DNA of 33,304 bases from an uncultured Bacteroidota bacterium. GTDB lineage: Bacteria; Bacteroidota; Bacteroidia; Flavobacteriales; Flavobacteriaceae. Shown here one piece after another: positions 30,366-33,304 of this stretch. The notes below the pieces were generated by a model that worked only from the letters and a program-made list of their open reading frames with translations, had not been told where the DNA came from and did not search any database. The position numbers and the translations under genes were made by a program. The stretch lies in contig CAJXTX010000012.1 of the NCBI GenBank assembly GCA_913060705.1, positions 1 to 33,304 of the forward strand, given 5' to 3'. The first letter of the stretch is position 1. Each line of letters begins with the position of its first letter.

Positions 30366-33179
30366 TTAATGTGCTTCAAACCAGTTCGCCCCAATTCCGA
30401 CATCTACCTCTAGCGGAACACCTAATTGTGCTGCATTTTCCATTTCTTGGACGACAAGACTTTTGAGAAGATCTATTTCTTCGTTCGGACACTCAAAAAC
30501 AAGTTCGTCATGCACTTGAAGCAACATCTTAGCCCTCAATCCATCTGCATGCATTCGTTTATCAACGGCGATCATTGCTTTTTTGATGATATCTGCAGCA
30601 GATCCCTGAATCGGAGCATTGACGGCATTACGCTCTGCAGCCGATCGAATCATCCCGTTTGCTGCATTAATATCCTTAAGGTAACGTCTTCGTTTAAACA
30701 GGGTTTCTACGTAGCCGTGTTCTCTGGCGAATGCCACCTGATCGCTAATGTAGGCTCTAAGTTTAGGATAGGTAGCATAATAGGTTTCAATCAATTCCTT
30801 GGCCTCAGATCTACTCAAGGTCGTTTGATTGCTCAATCCGAATGCCGAAACTCCGTAGATGATTCCGAAGTTAACGGTCTTGGCTTGGCTGCGCTGCTCG
30901 CGTGTCACTTCGGATAAGGGTACCCCAAAGACTCTAGAAGCTGTTGAACGGTGAATGTCTTCTCCTTTCTCAAAGGCTTCGATCATCGTGTCTTCTTTAC
31001 TCAAAGCAGCAATGATTCTCAACTCGATCTGCGAATAATCTGCAGCAACCAGGGTCCATGAAGCGTCTGTTGAAACAAAAGCTTTACGGATAAGGCGTCC
31101 GTTGTTTGTTCGGATGGGGATGTTTTGAAGATTGGGCTGAACACTACTCAATCGACCTGTAGCGGCTACGGTCTGCATGAATTGGGTATGAATACGCTTA
31201 CTCTGTTCATTGACTTGTAAAGGAAGTGCCTCTACATAGGTATTTAAGAGTTTAGCTAGGCCTCGGTATTCTAGGATATCTGCTGCAATCTGATGCTCTT
31301 TTGCGAGCTCAGATAAAATTTCTTCAGAGGTAGCGTATTGACCTGTCTTCGTTTTCTTCGGCTTTTCAACCAGTTTTAATTTTTCAAAGAGAACAATTCC
31401 CAATTGCTTGGGAGAAGCAAGATTGAAGGTTTCGTCCGCTTGCGCGTAGACCGATTCTTCTAGAGCAGTGAGTTGCTTGCTAAAGGTTTCTTTCAAAGAC
31501 TCAAGGTATTTTTCGTCCAGTGCAATACCATTGAATTCCATTCGGGCGAGTACGCGCAGAAGAGGGATTTCTAATGTAGTGTAAAGTTCGAGTAGTCCCC
31601 ACTTCTTGAGCTCTTCAAGGAGTAAAGGATACAAGCGTAGATTAAAATCGCTAAGACTGCAGAGGTACTCGGTTGCCTTTTCTGGTTCAATCGATTCGAG
31701 ATCTGCGGTTTTTATGTTTTTGACCCCTAACAATTCTTCGGGTCTCTTTAAATCGACTCCCAAATAGCTTTTTACTAGAGTGCCGAAATCATGCCGCATG
31801 TCTGGGTTGATCAAATAGTGCGCCAAGGTGTTATCAAATAGCTCAGCACTCAGGTTGACCTCATGGCGACGCAGAATTTTTAGCACCTCTTTTAACTGGT
31901 GACCAATGAGCGTGACACCACCATTGAGGATTTCTTGGAGTTGCAACCAAAATTCTTTTTGATGTGGATCGTCGGATTTAATGGGAATGTAGAATCCTTT
32001 GTGCGTGTTCCAAGAAAGAGCTAATCCGATGAGCTTACCTTCCATCGCATGCTCTGAGGAATTCAGCAAGGCAATGCTTACCACCTTCTGATTTTGAAGT
32101 CCTTTAAGAAAAAGCTCTTGTGTTCTGGGGCTGTCTACGCGTTGATAGAGATGCCCTTTGTTAGAGGCGGGTTCAGAGGTGTCTTGAACGTCGAAGAGTG
32201 AAAATTGACCACTGCCGGCGGTATCAGAAGCGACAATGGTTTGTGCGGTACTATTCGAAGTAGCAGTTTCGGTACTCGAATCGTCTTTGGGTGCAAATAA
32301 CTTGTGAAACTGATCCTTAAGCCTTCTGAATTCAAGAGCATCAAAGATGCGATCAAGCTCTTCTAGATGAGGTTCAGAGCGTATAAAAGACTTTGGATCG
32401 AACGATACGTCACAATCGATTTTAATGGTGGCCAATTGCTTTGAAAGAAGCCCTATTTCTGCATTTTCGGCAATGCGTTCTTTGAGCTTTCCGCTTAGTT
32501 CTTCAAGATTTTCTAGCAGGCCTTCAAGAGACCCATAGGCCTGAATAAACTTCTTGGCGGTTTTGTCTCCGACTCCAGGAAGACCAGGGATATTGTCACT
32601 CGCATCTCCCATCATCCCAAGGTAGTCGATCACCTGCTCGGGTCTTTCTACTCCAAAACGCTCTTGAACCTCAGGAATTCCCCAGATTTCAATGTCATTG
32701 CCCATTCTAGATGGACGATACATAAAAACATTTTCGCTCACCAATTGACCAAAATCTTTATCAGGGGTAACCATGTAGACTTGGAAGCCTTGACCTTCAG
32801 CCTGCTTAGATAGTGTGCCTATGAGATCGTCAGCCTCGTAACCTTCTTGAACGACTATCGGAATATCCATCGCACGCAGCAGGGCCTCAATATGGGGGAC
32901 TGCAAAACGTATAGGATCTGGAGTTTCTTGACGGTTCGCTTTGTAGTCTGCAAAGATTTCGGTCCGCTCGGTGCTACCGCCTTTGTCGAAACACACACCG
33001 ATGTATTCAGGCTGTTCGCGCTTGATAAGATCGAGTAGGGCATTCATAAAGCCCATGATGGCTGAGGTGTCTTCTCCTTTTGAATTGACCCTTGGATTTT
33101 TAATCAGGGCGTAATAGCCTCTGAATATTAATGCATATGCGTCAACAAGAAACAGTCTCTTTACATCGGTCTTACTCAT
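30366..33179 (-). CDS. polA: DNA polymerase I with apparently inactive 3'-5' exonuclease domain
   Basis: 937 residues from the ATG at 33179 (MSKTDVKRLFLVDAYALIF). The N-terminal 5' nuclease (about 1-290) has LVDAYALIFRG, FDKGG, YEADDLIG, TPDKDFGQL and LGMMGDASDNIPGLPGVG. A Ser/Thr-rich linker lies near 300-335. The polymerase domain is complete: motif A DYSQIELRIIAALS (about 714), motif B RSQAKTVNFGIIYG (about 762) and motif C VHDE (about 889). In the exonuclease region, however, the DxE motif, the GQNLKYD motif and the YAAEDAD motif read VVSIALL (about 364), GHQLKEV (about 424) and YLCSLSD (about 503), so the metal ligands appear lost. The frame extends 8 codons to a TTG at 33203, but the ATG is preferred. 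Confidence 0.95.
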   Translation of the reverse strand: MSKTDVKRLFLVDAYALIFRGYYALIKNPRVNSKGEDTSAIMGFMNALLDLIKREQPEYIGVCFDKGGSTERTEIFADYKANRQETPDPIRFAVPHIEALLRAMDIPIVVQEGYEADDLIGTLSKQAEGQGFQVYMVTPDKDFGQLVSENVFMYRPSRMGNDIEIWGIPEVQERFGVERPEQVIDYLGMMGDASDNIPGLPGVGDKTAKKFIQAYGSLEGLLENLEELSGKLKERIAENAEIGLLSKQLATIKIDCDVSFDPKSFIRSEPHLEELDRIFDALEFRRLKDQFHKLFAPKDDSSTETATSNSTAQTIVASDTAGSGQFSLFDVQDTSEPASNKGHLYQRVDSPRTQELFLKGLQNQKVVSIALLNSSEHAMEGKLIGLALSWNTHKGFYIPIKSDDPHQKEFWLQLQEILNGGVTLIGHQLKEVLKILRRHEVNLSAELFDNTLAHYLINPDMRHDFGTLVKSYLGVDLKRPEELLGVKNIKTADLESIEPEKATEYLCSLSDFNLRLYPLLLEELKKWGLLELYTTLEIPLLRVLARMEFNGIALDEKYLESLKETFSKQLTALEESVYAQADETFNLASPKQLGIVLFEKLKLVEKPKKTKTGQYATSEEILSELAKEHQIAADILEYRGLAKLLNTYVEALPLQVNEQSKRIHTQFMQTVAATGRLSSVQPNLQNIPIRTNNGRLIRKAFVSTDASWTLVAADYSQIELRIIAALSKEDTMIEAFEKGEDIHRSTASRVFGVPLSEVTREQRSQAKTVNFGIIYGVSAFGLSNQTTLSRSEAKELIETYYATYPKLRAYISDQVAFAREHGYVETLFKRRRYLKDINAANGMIRSAAERNAVNAPIQGSAADIIKKAMIAVDKRMHADGLRAKMLLQVHDELVFECPNEEIDLLKSLVVQEMENAAQLGVPLEVDVGIGANWFEAH

Positions 33180-33242
33180 AGAAACAGGGTCAAGGAGATG
33201 CAAGATAGCAGAATTTTAACTCTAAGCGGTCGAGATAAATGG

Positions 33243-33250
33243 TACTTTTG
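33243..33250 (+). promoter_or_regulatory. -7 box (TACTTTTG) pointing out of the right edge
   Basis: An exact TAnnTTTG match on the + strand, 64 bases upstream of the polA ATG in the opposite direction, suggests a divergently transcribed gene beyond base 33304. No gene start is visible within the remaining bases. Confidence 0.4.
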
Positions 33251-33304
33251 CAGGATAAAAAAAGAGCTGTGTTTTACCTTGTTTTTGGCGTTTTTTATTT
33301 GTTT

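Noticed and set aside
33180-33203. Eight-codon extension of polA to a TTG start
   Set aside because: The ATG at 33179 directly precedes the conserved LFLVDAYALIF. The TTG overlaps a possible -7 element (TATCTTGC on the minus strand).

Overview
The window is a gene-dense stretch of a Bacteroidota chromosome, most likely Flavobacteriales or a Cryomorphaceae-like relative. Three things support this. Gene order is flavobacterial (rplM-rpsI-rpsB-tsf, pyrH-frr, asnS-rpoN next to an exbB-exbD-exbD cluster). Several promoters fit the Bacteroidota sigma-A pattern TTTG-N~19-TAnnTTTG. Start codons lack Shine-Dalgarno sequences. Almost everything is housekeeping. I see no phage, insertion sequence, CRISPR array or toxin-antitoxin module.

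Layout. 1-1498 (+): the 3' end of rpsP with a repetitive Ala/Glu/Pro tail, rimM, and a tRNA adenine-N6 methyltransferase. 1470-5698 (-): a two-gene translesion-synthesis cassette (Y-family polymerase dinB, then a short second DnaE), overlapping the methyltransferase tail to tail. 5699-5949: an information-rich intergenic region with two 20-bp-phased GGAATAATTCC palindromes in front of dinB and a candidate ~90-nt structured RNA on the opposite strand. 5950-8234 (+): nitroreductase, ruvC, hemW. 8231-9622 (-): an M20 dipeptidase. 9729-9810 (+): tRNA-Leu(UAG). 9839-11065 (-): waaA, divergent from 11140-13319 (+), a DegT-family aminotransferase and galE (sugar and lipopolysaccharide precursors). 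13417-18237 (+): sucA, sucB and a tatD-family gene. 18234-18401 (+): a 55-codon remnant of an L-asparaginase gene. 18517-20851 (+): exbB, a conserved small membrane protein and two exbD-type genes, closed by a terminator. 20901-30266 (-): rpoN, asnS, an RND/MMPL transporter, frr, pyrH, tsf, rpsB, rpsI and rplM (transcribed in the reverse of this order). 30366-33179 (-): polA. A + strand promoter box near the right edge points out of the window.

How they work together. The ribosomal and tRNA genes, tsf, frr, pyrH and asnS form the translation core. sucA-sucB supply the 2-oxoglutarate dehydrogenase E1 and E2 subunits. The exb genes supply proton-motive-force transduction for TonB-type outer-membrane transport. 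waaA, galE and the aminotransferase point to envelope glycan synthesis. polA, ruvC, dinB and the second dnaE are DNA repair and replication genes. None of the three polymerases here shows an intact proofreading exonuclease.

The points most worth a second look are the dinB-dnaE cassette with its tandem palindromic operator, the promoter-hairpins-terminator unit beside it, the internally deleted asparaginase gene, and a PolA whose 3'-5' exonuclease residues all appear substituted. All functional calls come from reading motifs by eye; no database search was run.
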